A stretch of 64,000 nt of DNA from Rhizobium sp. L43 (GCF_002531725.1 NZ_NWSQ01000012.1:62001-126000), one strand, 5' to 3'; positions 44,393 through 54,346 are shown, counted from the first letter of the stretch. Made by a program: numbers and translations. The notes: a model not told the origin generated them from the sequence alone.

Positions 44393-45832
44393 ATGGACAA
44401 TTTGAACCTGACGACCCTGCAAAGGGGTCAGACAATGGTCAATGACGTGGCCATCGATGCGTTTGCTGCCGGATTTCGCGGCAGTCTCCTGACCAACAAA
44501 GATATGGATTACAACGAGGCGCGGGCGATCTGGAATGCGATGATCGATCGGCGGCCGGGCCTCATTGCGCGCTGCGCCGGTGCTGCCGATGTCGTGCGGG
44601 CGGTGCGGTTTGCACGCGACAATAATCTGCTCGTTTCGGTGCGTGGCGGCGGGCACGGCATTGCCGGAAATGCCGTTTGCGAGGGCGGTATCGTCATCGA
44701 CCTGTCGGCGATGAAATCGGTGCGCGTCGATCCGCAGACCAAGCGCGCCAGGATCGAGCCGGGCGCAACACTTGCCGATGTCGACAAGGAAACGCTGGCC
44801 TTCGAGCTGGTGCTGCCGACCGGCATCAATTCCACCACCGGCATCGCCGGCCTGACGCTCGGCGGCGGTTTCGGCTGGCTGACCCGCAAATTCGGGCTGA
44901 CGCTCGACAATCTGCTTTCGGTCGATGTGGTGACGGCCGACGGCGAACTGGTCAAAGCGAGCGAGACGGAAAGGCCCGACCTGTTTTGGGCACTGCGCGG
45001 CGGCGGCGGCAATTTCGGCGTCGTCACCTCCTTCGAGTTCAAGCTCAACCCGCTCGCCGCAGAGGTTCTCGCCGGGCTGGTGGTGCATCCCTTTGCCGAT
45101 GCGGAAAAGGTGCTGAGGGAATATCGGCAGGCGCTGGAAGCGGCACCCGATGAGCTGACCTGCTGGGTGGTGATGCGCCAGGCACCGCCGCTGCCGTTCC
45201 TGCCGGCCGAATGGCACGGCAAGGAGATCGTGGTGCTGGCGATGTGCTATTGCGGAGACATCGCGGCGGGCGAACAGGCTGCGGCCAGATTGCGTGCGAT
45301 CGGAAATCCGATTGCCGACGTCGTCGGCCCGGTGCCGTTTACCGGCTGGCAGCAGGCATTCGATCCGCTGCTGACGCCAGGTGCACGCAATTACTGGAAG
45401 AGCCAGGATTTCGCCTCGCTCTCGGATGCGGCAATCGACGTGCTGCTCAACGCCGTGCGCAAATTGCCGGGGCCGGAATGCGAGATCTTCATCGGCCATG
45501 TCGGCGGTGCGGCCGGGCGCGTGCCCACTGAAGCCACCGCATTTCCGCAGCGCAGCTCGCATTTCGTCATGAATGTGCATGCGCGCTGGCGGGAGACCGG
45601 GATGGACGGAAGCTGCATCGGCTGGGCGCGTGAGCTCTTCGAGGCCACCAAGCAGCATTCGGTCGGCACTGCCTATATCAACTTCATGCCGGAGGACGAG
45701 ACCGATCGGGTCGAAAGCGCTTACGGCGCCAATTACAGCCGTCTTGCTGAAATCAAGCGGCGTTACGATCCGAACAATCTGTTCCGGATGAACCAGAACG
45801 TCAAACCCACGGCGGCCGTGCGGGCTGCCTGA
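44393..45832 (+). CDS. FAD-linked oxidase (BBE/PCMH type)
   Basis: A 479-residue flavoprotein of the berberine-bridge-enzyme-like family. The PCMH FAD-binding domain has SVRGGGHGIAGNAVCEGGIVIDLS, whose His is the usual 8-alpha FAD attachment site. Where bicovalent enzymes have a Cys, this one has GINSTTGIAGLTLGGGFGWL, with Ser, so a single covalent bond is more likely. The C-terminal BBE motif YGANYSRLAEIKRRYDPNNLFRMNQN is complete. No signal peptide. Substrate unknown; relatives oxidise sugars or alkaloid-like compounds. The ATG at 44393 has a strong GGAGGA 4 nt upstream. Confidence 0.9.
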   Translation: MDNLNLTTLQRGQTMVNDVAIDAFAAGFRGSLLTNKDMDYNEARAIWNAMIDRRPGLIARCAGAADVVRAVRFARDNNLLVSVRGGGHGIAGNAVCEGGIVIDLSAMKSVRVDPQTKRARIEPGATLADVDKETLAFELVLPTGINSTTGIAGLTLGGGFGWLTRKFGLTLDNLLSVDVVTADGELVKASETERPDLFWALRGGGGNFGVVTSFEFKLNPLAAEVLAGLVVHPFADAEKVLREYRQALEAAPDELTCWVVMRQAPPLPFLPAEWHGKEIVVLAMCYCGDIAAGEQAAARLRAIGNPIADVVGPVPFTGWQQAFDPLLTPGARNYWKSQDFASLSDAAIDVLLNAVRKLPGPECEIFIGHVGGAAGRVPTEATAFPQRSSHFVMNVHARWRETGMDGSCIGWARELFEATKQHSVGTAYINFMPEDETDRVESAYGANYSRLAEIKRRYDPNNLFRMNQNVKPTAAVRAA

Positions 45833-45943
45833 GGGAATGGCGTGAAATCAAGGCATTTGAGCCGCGCGTCGCTTTACGCGCGGCGCGTGGTGATCCGAAT
45901 GCGCGACGACTGATGTCGTCGGTCGGAGACAATCCGTTCCTTG

Positions 45944-46504
45944 TCAGCCTTTGGTAAGTTCGATCAATTCCTGCAACAGAACCGTATCGTCGGAAGCGGC
46001 ATGGTCGTCAGGCCTCAGAACGTGGGCAAGCCATGCTCCGTCCGCCGCCAGGCGAACGATCTCGAGCCGCATTCCGGCGTCGGTTTCGGCGTGTTTGACG
46101 AGCCGGTCATCCATCCATTTATGCCAAAGAGATTTGGAGTAGGGGTCGGCAAGCACGGTCATGGTTTGCGCCGACCATGGGCTGTTGTTGAGGGCGCGGT
46201 CGGAAAACAGGGTGTTGACATAGGCGCGGGTGAATGTGCCGTGGCCGCCCTTGTCCCTTTCCAGTTCCTGGTCGATCTCTCGGTCGAGGTTTTCCATCAT
46301 GCCGTCGAACACGGCCTCTATGAGCGCCTGCTTATTGGGGAAGTGGTGAAACAGGCCTCCCTTGGTCACGCCGGCTGCGCTGGCGACCGCCTGCAGGCTG
46401 ACGGCAGCCAAGCCATGCTCGAGCGCCAGCTTGGTGGCGCAATCGAGAAGAGCCTGCCGCACGATGTCCGGCTGTTTCTTTCTGTTGCGGGGGCTATCTA
46501 CCAA
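45944..46504 (-). CDS. TetR family regulator of the adjacent RND pump
   Basis: A 186-residue TetR/AcrR repressor. The N-terminal helix-turn-helix is at about residues 10-55 (ALLDCATKLALEHGLAAVSLQAVASAAGVTKGGLFHHFPNKQALIEAVF). The C-terminal ligand domain is not conserved. The TTG at 46504 is chosen because ACAGG lies 7 nt upstream and the DNA-binding domain follows at the normal distance; the frame is open to 46564. It is divergent from an RND efflux operon with a palindrome (46612-46629) between them, so it very probably represses the pump. Confidence 0.88.
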   Translation of the reverse strand: MVDSPRNRKKQPDIVRQALLDCATKLALEHGLAAVSLQAVASAAGVTKGGLFHHFPNKQALIEAVFDGMMENLDREIDQELERDKGGHGTFTRAYVNTLFSDRALNNSPWSAQTMTVLADPYSKSLWHKWMDDRLVKHAETDAGMRLEIVRLAADGAWLAHVLRPDDHAASDDTVLLQELIELTKG

Positions 46505-46611
46505 TGCATGACCTGTGTTCGAGATAAGCTTCGCGCCGAGACGGCCCGAGAGGATCAGTATCACTCCCGGGATCGCCGGGCCATGGGAACTTCGAGTATG
46601 AGAAAGCTATC

Positions 46612-46629
46612 ATACCAACCGGTAGGTAT
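46612..46629. promoter_or_regulatory. Candidate TetR operator
   Basis: ATACCAACCGGTAGGTAT is an 18-bp palindrome with a single mismatched pair, between tetR and the divergent RND genes. Its size and ATACC...GGTAT ends fit operators of AcrR/TtgR-type repressors. Confidence 0.65.
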
Positions 46630-46744
46630 CTTGCAAAGCGAAAAAAGATCGACTATTTGTCGGTTCAGGAGGCCCGCCGAACGTCATGTCGGCGGGCTGT
46701 GCTTTTTTGGACCCCAGCGGGACCATCAGGAAGGCTTATGAATA

Positions 46745-47914
46745 ATGCTTTTTCGTCCGAAATCATTGCGTTACGCGCTGGCCCTGGCGCTGTTCCTCGG
46801 CGCCGGCTTGCCGGCTTACGCTCAGGAAGGCGCGATGCCGCCTGCAGCCGTCAGCGTCCTGACGCTGAATGCCCGTCCGGTTCCGGTTGTCAGCGAATTG
46901 CCCGGCCGCATTGCCGCAACGCGCGTTTCGGAAGTGCGGGCCAGGGTTTCCGGCATCCTACAGGAACGGGTGTTTGAGCAGGGCAGCCTCGTTCACCAGG
47001 GTGACGTGCTTTACCGGATCGATCCGGCGCTGTTCCGGGTGCGGGTGGCAAGCGCCGAGGCAAGCCTCGAGCGCGCCAGGGCGACGCAGCTCAATGCCCG
47101 CCAGCAGCTGGAGCGCCAGAAGTCGCTGCGCGACCGCGATGTCGCAAGCGGTATCGAATATGATGCGGCCGCTGTCGCCCTTGCCCAGGCCGATGCCGAT
47201 GTCGCGCTGGCCCAGGCTGCGCTCGACGAGGCCAAGATCAATCTCGGCTATACCGAAGTCCGGGCGCCGATCACTGGCATCATCGGCGGCGCGCTGGTGA
47301 CGGAAGGCGCGCTGGTGACGGCCGATGCCGGCGATGCGCTGGCGATGATCCAGCAGATCGACCCTGTTTATGCCGACTTCAAGCAATCCTCCGGCGACCT
47401 GCTGGCGCTGAAGCGGGCGGTCGAGAACGGCAGCCTCGCATCGACGGAAGCCGGAAAGGCCGATATCAAGCTCGTCTTCGACGACGGCACGGTCTATGGC
47501 GAAGCCGGAAAGCTGCTCTTCAGCAGCGCCAGCGTCGATGCGACGACGGGTCAGGTCACCCTTCGCGGTGAATTCCCCAATCCGAAGGGCGATCTGCTGC
47601 CCGGGCTGTACATCCGTGTCCGCATTGAGCAGGCCGTTCGTGAGAAGGCGATCCTCATTCCGCAACGCGCCGTCATCCGCACGGCCGATGGCAAGGCGCA
47701 GGTCTATGTCATCCAGGAGGGAGACGTGGCGCAGCCGCGCGACGTCGAACTCGGTCAATCCTCCGGCAATGAATGGGTCGTCGAAAGCGGCCTGTCGTCG
47801 GGTGAACGCCTCGTCGTCGACGGCGTGCAGAAGCTGCAGCCGGGCGCAAAGGTTGCGCCGGAAGAATGGCGGGATGGCCAGCTCGCGTCCGGTGACGCCA
47901 GGAAGCCGGAGTAG
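46745..47914 (+). CDS. RND efflux periplasmic adaptor (membrane fusion protein)
   Basis: A 389-residue adaptor of the AcrA/MexA type. A signal peptide spans about 1-26 (cleavage after PAYAQ), without a lipobox Cys. The order is lipoyl half-motif (VRARVSGILQERVFEQGSLVHQGDVLYRID), alpha-helical hairpin (about 95-160), second lipoyl half (LGYTEVRAPITGIIGGALVTEG) and beta-barrel domain (FDDGTVYGEAGKLLF). It links the RND permease to an outer-membrane channel. An out-of-frame ATG at 46738 lies closer to the AGGAAGG site than the true start. The permease gene follows after 5 bp. Confidence 0.95.
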   Translation: MLFRPKSLRYALALALFLGAGLPAYAQEGAMPPAAVSVLTLNARPVPVVSELPGRIAATRVSEVRARVSGILQERVFEQGSLVHQGDVLYRIDPALFRVRVASAEASLERARATQLNARQQLERQKSLRDRDVASGIEYDAAAVALAQADADVALAQAALDEAKINLGYTEVRAPITGIIGGALVTEGALVTADAGDALAMIQQIDPVYADFKQSSGDLLALKRAVENGSLASTEAGKADIKLVFDDGTVYGEAGKLLFSSASVDATTGQVTLRGEFPNPKGDLLPGLYIRVRIEQAVREKAILIPQRAVIRTADGKAQVYVIQEGDVAQPRDVELGQSSGNEWVVESGLSSGERLVVDGVQKLQPGAKVAPEEWRDGQLASGDARKPE

Positions 47915-47919
47915 GATCG

Positions 47920-50900
47920 ATGGCACGTTTCTTTATCGATCGCCCGATCCTTGCCTGGGTCTTTGCGATCTTCATCTCCATCGCCGGCCTGATCGCGCTG
48001 CCATTCCTGCCGGTCGCGCAATATCCGAAGGTCGCGCCGCCGCAGCTCAGCATCACCACCAGCTATCCCGGCGCGTCGCCGCAGGATATTTATCAGGGCG
48101 TCACCCGCCAGATCGAGGAAGAGCTGAACGGCGTCGAGCATCTTTCCTATTTCGAGTCCACGTCGGATACATCGGGCGCGATGACGATCACCGCGACCTT
48201 TGCCGCGGGCACCGATATCGACCAGGCTTCCGTCGACGTTCAGAATGCCATCCGCCGCGTCGAACCGCGGCTGCCGCAATCCGTCAAGGATCAGGGCATC
48301 ACCGTCGAGGAGGCGTCGTCCGGCTTCCTGATGTTCATCTCGCTGACCTCGACGGACGGCAAGACCGACGAGGTGGCGCTCGGCGATTATCTCAACCGAA
48401 ACGTCATCGGCGAACTGCGCCGTCTCGAGGGCGTCGGCCGCGCGCAGCTGTTTGCTTCGCAGCGGGCGATGCGCATCTGGATCGATCCCGACAAGATGGT
48501 CGGCCTGAGCCTCACCGCATCCGACATCAGCGCGGCGATCTCGGCGCAGAATGCCCAGGTGGCGGCAGGCCAGATCGGCGCGGCACCCAATCCGATCTCG
48601 CAGGACCTGACGGCGACGGTGCTGGTCAAGGGGCAACTGACCGACATCAAGGAGTTCGGAGACATCGTGCTGCGCGCCAATGCCGACGGATCGAACGTCC
48701 GGCTGCGCGACGTCGCGCGCATCGAAGAGGGCAGCGAGAGCTACAGCTTCTCCACCCGGTTGAACGGGCAGCCGAGTGCCGCCATCGCCATCCAGCTGTC
48801 GTCGACAGGCAATGCCGTCAATACGTCGAACCTGGTCAAGGCGAAGATGGAGGAGCTGTCACGCTTCTTCCCTGATGGCGTCGAATATTCCGTTCCCTAT
48901 GATACCAGCCCGTTCGTCTCGGCATCGATCGAGAAGGTGGCGCATACGCTCGCAGAAGCCGTCGCACTCGTCTTCGTCGTCATGCTCATCTTCCTGCAGA
49001 GCTTCCGCTACACCATCATTCCGACGCTTGTCGTGCCGGTCGCGCTGCTCGGGACGCTTGCCGTCATGTATGCCGCCGGCTTCTCGATCAACGTTTTGAC
49101 GATGTTTGCGATGGTGCTGGCCATCGGCATTCTCGTCGACGACGCCATCGTGGTGGTCGAAAATGTCGAGCGGCTGATGGCGGTGGAAGGGCTGTCGCCG
49201 AAGGAAGCGACCAAGAAAGCGATGCGGCAGATCACCGGTGCGATCCTCGGCATCACGCTGGTTCTTTCCTGCGTCTTCGTGCCGATGGCATTTTTCCCGG
49301 GCTCGACCGGCATCATCTACCGCCAGTTCAGCCTGACCATGGTTGTTTCAATCCTGTTTTCGGCCTTCCTAGCGCTGTCGCTGACGCCGGCGCTGTGCGC
49401 GACTTTCCTGAAGCCGATCAAAGGCCATCACGAGAAGAAGGGTGTCGCCAGCTGGTTCAACCGCAATTTCGACCGGCTCACCGGCCGTTATGCCCGCACC
49501 GTCGAGGGGCTAGCCAAGCGCTCCTGGCGGGTCATGGCCGTCTATATCGCGCTGGTCGTCGGCCTTGGCTATCTCTTCGTCAATCTCCCGAGCAGTTTCG
49601 TGCCGGATGAGGATCAGGGCTTCCTGATCGTCGACGTGCAGGGACCACCGGAGGCGAGCCGCAACCGCACGGTGGCCTCGCTCGAAAGCATCGAGGCGAT
49701 CTTCAGGAAGGAGCCGGCCGTTGCCAATGTCGTGGCGATCCAGGGCTTCAGCTTCTCCGGGCAGGGACCGAATGCCGCCCTGGTGTTCGTCACGCTCAAG
49801 GACTGGGCCGAACGCGGTGCCGGCAATACGGTGCAGGAAATCTCCAACCGCGCCAATATGCAGCTGTTTGCGCTGAAGGACGCCACGTCCTTCGCGCTCT
49901 CGCCGCCGCCGATCGAAGGTTTCGGCACGACCAACGGCTTCACCTTCCGCCTGCAGGATCGCGGGGGGAAGGGCCAGGCGGCGCTGAGCGAGGCGGCGGG
50001 CATGCTGATCGGCAAGGCATCCGAGAACCCCATCATTGCCGGTATCCGCCCGGAAGGCATGCCTGACTCGGCCCAGTTGGTGCTGGTCATCGACCGCGAA
50101 AAGGCCAATACCTTCGGCGTCGCCTTTGCCGACATCAACAGCACGATCACCGCCAATCTCGGTTCGAGTTATGTCAATGACTTCCCGAATTCGGGCCGCA
50201 TGCAGCGCGTCATCGTGCAGGCGCAGGACAAGAGCCGACTTCAGGCGGAAGACCTGATGAAGCTCAATGTCCGCAATGCAAGCGGTGGCATGGTGCCGCT
50301 GTCATCCCTAGCCATCGCCGAATGGCAGAAGGGACCGGCGCAGATCGTCGGCTATAACGGCTATCCCTCCGTGCGCATTTCGGGCGCTCCGGCGCCCGGA
50401 TATTCGTCGGGCGCGGCGATTGCCGAAATGGAACGGCTGGCTTCGGAACTTCCCGACGGCTTCGGCTTCGAATGGACCGGGCAGTCGCTGGAAGAGCTCA
50501 AATCGGGATCGCAGGCGCCGTTGCTGTTCGGACTCAGCATCCTTTTCGTCTTCCTGCTGCTGTCGGGGCTTTACGAGAGCTGGTCGATCCCGCTGTCGGT
50601 CATGCTCGTCGTGCCGCTCGGCGTCATCGGCTGCGTGCTTGCGGTGATGAGCCGGGATATGTCCAACGACATCTACTTCAAGGTCGGCCTGATCGCGATC
50701 ATCGGCCTGTCGGCGAAGAACGCCATCCTGATCGTCGAATTCGCCAAGGACGGCTTTGCAGAGGGGAAATCGCTGATGGAGGCGGCGATCGAAGGCGCGC
50801 GTCTGCGCTTCCGGCCGATCATCATGACCTCGCTCGCCTTCACTTTAGGCGTGGTGCCACTGGCGATCGCCACCGGGCCAAGTGCCGCCAGCCAGAATGC

Positions 50901-51072
50901 CATCGGCACCGGTGTGCTCGGCGGCATGATCTCGGCGACGGTGCTGGCGATCTTCTTCGTTCCGGTCTTCTTCGTCTTCGTGCTGCGTCTCCTGAGGACG
51001 AAGCGGCCGGAGATTGTAAACGAGGAGGCTCCGGCCGGGCAGGAACCGGCAACTGTGACGTCGCCGACGTAA
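47920..51072 (+). CDS. RND multidrug efflux permease (AcrB/MexB, HAE1 family)
   Basis: A 1050-residue proton-driven trimeric pump. Twelve membrane helices and two large periplasmic loops are in normal order. HAE1 hallmarks are the N-terminal MARFFIDRPILAWVFAIFI, the proton-relay Asp pair in LAIGILVDDAIVVVENVER (TM4), GSTGIIYRQFSLTM and the NAILIVEFAKDG block (TM10 Lys region). It forms an operon with the adaptor gene 5 bp upstream. No TolC-type channel gene follows, so an outer-membrane partner encoded elsewhere is needed. A strong hairpin lies at its 3' end. Confidence 0.96.
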   Translation: MARFFIDRPILAWVFAIFISIAGLIALPFLPVAQYPKVAPPQLSITTSYPGASPQDIYQGVTRQIEEELNGVEHLSYFESTSDTSGAMTITATFAAGTDIDQASVDVQNAIRRVEPRLPQSVKDQGITVEEASSGFLMFISLTSTDGKTDEVALGDYLNRNVIGELRRLEGVGRAQLFASQRAMRIWIDPDKMVGLSLTASDISAAISAQNAQVAAGQIGAAPNPISQDLTATVLVKGQLTDIKEFGDIVLRANADGSNVRLRDVARIEEGSESYSFSTRLNGQPSAAIAIQLSSTGNAVNTSNLVKAKMEELSRFFPDGVEYSVPYDTSPFVSASIEKVAHTLAEAVALVFVVMLIFLQSFRYTIIPTLVVPVALLGTLAVMYAAGFSINVLTMFAMVLAIGILVDDAIVVVENVERLMAVEGLSPKEATKKAMRQITGAILGITLVLSCVFVPMAFFPGSTGIIYRQFSLTMVVSILFSAFLALSLTPALCATFLKPIKGHHEKKGVASWFNRNFDRLTGRYARTVEGLAKRSWRVMAVYIALVVGLGYLFVNLPSSFVPDEDQGFLIVDVQGPPEASRNRTVASLESIEAIFRKEPAVANVVAIQGFSFSGQGPNAALVFVTLKDWAERGAGNTVQEISNRANMQLFALKDATSFALSPPPIEGFGTTNGFTFRLQDRGGKGQAALSEAAGMLIGKASENPIIAGIRPEGMPDSAQLVLVIDREKANTFGVAFADINSTITANLGSSYVNDFPNSGRMQRVIVQAQDKSRLQAEDLMKLNVRNASGGMVPLSSLAIAEWQKGPAQIVGYNGYPSVRISGAPAPGYSSGAAIAEMERLASELPDGFGFEWTGQSLEELKSGSQAPLLFGLSILFVFLLLSGLYESWSIPLSVMLVVPLGVIGCVLAVMSRDMSNDIYFKVGLIAIIGLSAKNAILIVEFAKDGFAEGKSLMEAAIEGARLRFRPIIMTSLAFTLGVVPLAIATGPSAASQNAIGTGVLGGMISATVLAIFFVPVFFVFVLRLLRTKRPEIVNEEAPAGQEPATVTSPT

Positions 51073-51100
51073 GGCGACGGGTCAGCTAAGCTGAAGAGTT

Positions 51101-51125
51101 GGCGGGTTACCTTGCGTAACCCGCC
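51101..51125. terminator. Perfect hairpin between convergent genes
   Basis: GGCGGGTTAC (51101-51110) pairs with GTAACCCGCC (51116-51125) across CTTGC. It lies between the RND gene and the convergent phosphatase gene. There is no T-run, so the terminator role is inferred from position. Confidence 0.5.
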
Positions 51126-51131
51126 GGCGAC

Positions 51132-51881
51132 CTATCCGCCGCTCTTCGGCGTGATCGTCACGTCGGCGCCATAGGCATCGCGCAGTTCACCTTCCTGTCC
51201 CGGCTGCCGGTCGGCGGCCTGATGCAGCAGGATCGACTCGTAGCCTTGCGAGCGTGTTCCCTCGATAAGGGTGATATCGGCATTTCCAGGGTTGTCGGAG
51301 CGCTCGAACCACTCGACGGGGCGGTGCAGAAAATTCATTTCGACCGCCCGGTTGGTGACGCCATGACCGACGATCACGACGTTGTGGTCGCTATTTTCGG
51401 CGTAGCGCATCACGGTCTGGAGGAACAGCCGCACCCGCTGGGCCACATCCGCCCGGCTTTCGCCATCCGGCGGCCGCGCGTAGAACTTGCCGCTATTGCT
51501 GCGCAGCCTCGCCCATTTTTCGAACTCCTCGGGAAATTTCTGTTTCTGTTCGGCGTGGTCATAGATTTCGGTGAAAAGACCGAAATCCTGCTCGCGCAGC
51601 AGATAATCCTCCCTGACATCGCCGACGACGCTTTCCGGCAGGGCCGAGAGCAAGGCATCCTTGCTCTGCCGCGTCCTCAGGAACGGCGAGTACCAGATCT
51701 GCAGCCTGCCGAATTCCGCGCTCGGCAACGCCTTCAAATAGGAGGCGATCGCGCCGCCGGCTTCTACAGCCTGGCGATGGCCCCATTGCGTCAGCGGCAC
51801 GTTGTGATCGCCGAATTGGCGATAGGCCTGTTCGTTGATGTTGCCGAGGGATTCGCCGTGGCGAACGAGAAAGAGACGCAT
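51132..51881 (-). CDS. Histidine phosphatase family protein
   Basis: A 249-residue member of the phosphoglycerate-mutase-like branch 1 family. The phospho-acceptor motif is FLVRHGES (His 8), with further catalytic residues in YSPFLRTRQS (Arg), LREQDFGLF (Glu) and VGHGVTNRAV (second His). No signal peptide. The substrate is not predictable; cofactor-independent small phosphatases of this kind act on sugars, nucleotides or phosphoproteins. It is a single gene, convergent with the RND operon and divergent from the metallophosphatase gene. Confidence 0.92.
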   Translation of the reverse strand: MRLFLVRHGESLGNINEQAYRQFGDHNVPLTQWGHRQAVEAGGAIASYLKALPSAEFGRLQIWYSPFLRTRQSKDALLSALPESVVGDVREDYLLREQDFGLFTEIYDHAEQKQKFPEEFEKWARLRSNSGKFYARPPDGESRADVAQRVRLFLQTVMRYAENSDHNVVIVGHGVTNRAVEMNFLHRPVEWFERSDNPGNADITLIEGTRSQGYESILLHQAADRQPGQEGELRDAYGADVTITPKSGG

Positions 51882-52089
51882 CAGCCATCCCGCATTGTCG
51901 GATATGGAATCGCCGTCATCATGAACGCGCTCGATGCGGAGAGCAACATCGCCGCTGCGCGGGGCGGCGGGGATTCTGCCCGCGCGGCGCCAGGCATTCT
52001 GCCTGCGCGGGATGAACAGTTTGCGAGGCTTTTCTCCAGCTTGTCATCTTCCTGAAACACGAGTCTGGTTTTGGAAGGTTAAATGAAAG

Positions 52090-52932
52090 ATGGGGCATGA
52101 GCCGCAGCTCATGATAGACATGATGGAACCCAGACATTTCCGCACGCTCTTCATTTCCGATGTCCATCTCGGCTCGAAGGCCGCGAAGGCCGATTTCCTA
52201 TTGGATTTCCTGCGCCACCACGAGGCCGATACGATCGTACTCGTCGGTGACATCGTCGACGGCTGGCGGCTGAAGCGCAGCTGGTACTGGCCGCAAGTCT
52301 GCAACGACGTCGTCCAGAAGCTGCTGCGCAAGGCGCGCAAGGGCACGCGCGTCGTCTATATTCCCGGCAATCACGACGAATTCCTGCGCGACTTCCCGGG
52401 CATGCATTTCGGCGGCATCGAGGTCGTCGAACGCATGATGCATGATGGCGCCGACGGCAAGAAATACCTGATCCTGCACGGCGACGAGTTCGATGTCGTC
52501 GTCCGCAACGCCCGGCTGCTCGCCTATCTCGGCGACTGGGCCTACGATACTGCGATCCGCATCAACATCCTGCTGGCGGCAGTGCGCCGCCGACTCGGCA
52601 TGCCCTACTGGTCGTTCTCGGCCTGGGCGAAGCTCCAGGTCAAGCATGCCGTCAACTTTATCGGTGAATTCGAGCGTGTCGTTGCCGAGGAAGCCCGCAA
52701 AAACGGCGCCGACGGCGTGATCTGCGGCCATATCCATCACGCCATCATCCAGGACATGGACGGCATCCGCTACATCAATACGGGCGATTGGGTGGAAAGC
52801 TGCACGGCGGTCGCCGAGCATGAGGATGGCACCTTCGAACTGATCACCTGGCGGGCGCTCGCCAGCGGCGTGCCGGCGATTGCCGCCATCGAAATGCATG
52901 ACGAGGGCGAACTGGCGCCCCAGGCTGCTTGA
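52090..52932 (+). CDS. UDP-2,3-diacylglucosamine diphosphatase-like metallophosphoesterase
   Basis: A 280-residue calcineurin-like phosphoesterase close to LpxH-type enzymes of lipid A synthesis. The five metal motifs are present: FISDVHLGS, GDIVDGW, PGNHDEF, LHGDEFD and CGHIHHA. Substrate specificity is inferred; rhizobia normally use LpxI for the lipid A step, so this may act on another lipid or nucleotide diphosphate. The start is uncertain: ATG at 52090, 52111, 52120 and 52123 are all possible, and the conserved part begins at RHFRTLFIS. Confidence 0.85.
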   Translation: MGHEPQLMIDMMEPRHFRTLFISDVHLGSKAAKADFLLDFLRHHEADTIVLVGDIVDGWRLKRSWYWPQVCNDVVQKLLRKARKGTRVVYIPGNHDEFLRDFPGMHFGGIEVVERMMHDGADGKKYLILHGDEFDVVVRNARLLAYLGDWAYDTAIRINILLAAVRRRLGMPYWSFSAWAKLQVKHAVNFIGEFERVVAEEARKNGADGVICGHIHHAIIQDMDGIRYINTGDWVESCTAVAEHEDGTFELITWRALASGVPAIAAIEMHDEGELAPQAA

Positions 52933-53125
52933 TTTTGACTGCTTGAATTTTGGCCGCCTGATTTTGGCGTCGGCGCATCCGCGCCCGCGCTCCCACGAAT
53001 TTAGCCGTTACCGCCAGGCGACAGGCCCAATTTATTTTCTAAAACGTTTCAGGACGGCTATTTCTCGCAATAGTCGCCTCCAGGGCGGTGTGTTAGGACA
53101 ACGTCGAGTTTTCTTCAGGTCCCCC

Positions 53126-54346
53126 ATGATTCCCGTTCCACATTCTCCGACAGGCGAGGGAGTGCCGCCGCGCTTCCGGCTGCTCAGCGCGCTTTCCTAT
53201 TGCGCGCCGCTGCTCGTCAACGGCATCGTTCTGCCGTTCTTTCCCGTCTGGCTTGCAACCCACAGCTTCAGCGACCACGAGATCGGCATTATCCTCGCCA
53301 TACCGATGGTGGTTCGGGTGCTGGTGGCGCCTGTCGTCGCGATGATTGCCGACCGTTTGAAGGAACGCGCCGACGTGCTGCTCTGGTCGGGCGGCCTGTC
53401 GCTGCTGACGGCGATCGCGCTCTTCTGGACGACGAGTTTCTGGCCGGTGACGATCGTCTATGCGCTGCAGGGCGCCACTTTCGCGCCCTATCTGCCGGTC
53501 GTCGAATCGATCGTCATCTCGGGCGTGCGCCGCTGGGGGCTGGATTACGGGTCGATGCGCGTGTGGGGCTCGATCGCCTTCATCGTCTCGACGCTGGTCG
53601 GCGGCCAGCTGATCAGCCGCTGGGGCGGCGAGATGGTGCTTGATATCATGCTGTTCGGCTTTGCCATGACCGTGATCATGGCAATCTTCTGTCCGCGCAT
53701 CGGGCCGACGCGGCGGCGCGGCCAGCCGGTCAATATTCCAGCCGCCACCGGCAGCGGGTTGCGGGAACCGCACCTGCTGCTGCTGCTGATCGGCGTCGCC
53801 ATCCAACAGTCGAGCCATGCGGTGCTCAACGCGTTTTCATCGATCTACTGGCACCATCTCGGCTTTTCCGGCATTGAGGTCGGCCTGCTCTGGAGCGCCG
53901 GCGTCGCTTCGGAGGTGACGGTGTTCTTTCTGTCGAAGCGTCTCAACCGGCGCTTCAGCGCCTGGACGCTGATCCGCTTCGGTTGCGCCGTCAGCGTCTG
54001 CCGCTGGATCCTCTTTCCGATGAATACCGGCTTTGCCGGTTTTTTCCTGCTGCAATGTTTCCACGGCTTCACCTACGCCTTCGTGCATACCGGGGTGCAG
54101 CGGCGGATCGTAGCGACGGTGCAGGAGACACAGGAATCCTCGGCGCAAGGCGCCTATTTCTTCTATGTCGGCATGGCGATGGCGCTGATGACGCTCGCAT
54201 CGGGTTATCTCTATGCCTGGCTCGGCGTCGTCAGCTATTACGTCATGGCGCTGGTGGCGTTCTCCGGCCTCGGTCTCGTCATCTCGGCCTATTACCTTCA
54301 GCCCCAGAGCGCGCTTTCGGGCGGAAAGACCAGGGAAGCGGTGTAA
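53126..54346 (+). CDS. MFS transporter (phenylpropionate permease-like)
   Basis: A 406-residue carrier with 12 hydrophobic segments, of the type annotated as 3-phenylpropionic acid/nucleoside:H+ symporter-like MFS (MFS_1_like). The ATG at 53126 has AGG 7 nt upstream; the frame is open back to 52880, but that stretch lacks membrane character. Gene length and the GLDYGSMRVWGSIAFIV block, typical of this group, support it. The true substrate is unknown. Its 3' end overlaps the convergent Ala-Glu epimerase gene by 49 bp, so the ends of the two mRNAs are complementary. Confidence 0.87.
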   Translation: MIPVPHSPTGEGVPPRFRLLSALSYCAPLLVNGIVLPFFPVWLATHSFSDHEIGIILAIPMVVRVLVAPVVAMIADRLKERADVLLWSGGLSLLTAIALFWTTSFWPVTIVYALQGATFAPYLPVVESIVISGVRRWGLDYGSMRVWGSIAFIVSTLVGGQLISRWGGEMVLDIMLFGFAMTVIMAIFCPRIGPTRRRGQPVNIPAATGSGLREPHLLLLLIGVAIQQSSHAVLNAFSSIYWHHLGFSGIEVGLLWSAGVASEVTVFFLSKRLNRRFSAWTLIRFGCAVSVCRWILFPMNTGFAGFFLLQCFHGFTYAFVHTGVQRRIVATVQETQESSAQGAYFFYVGMAMALMTLASGYLYAWLGVVSYYVMALVAFSGLGLVISAYYLQPQSALSGGKTREAV

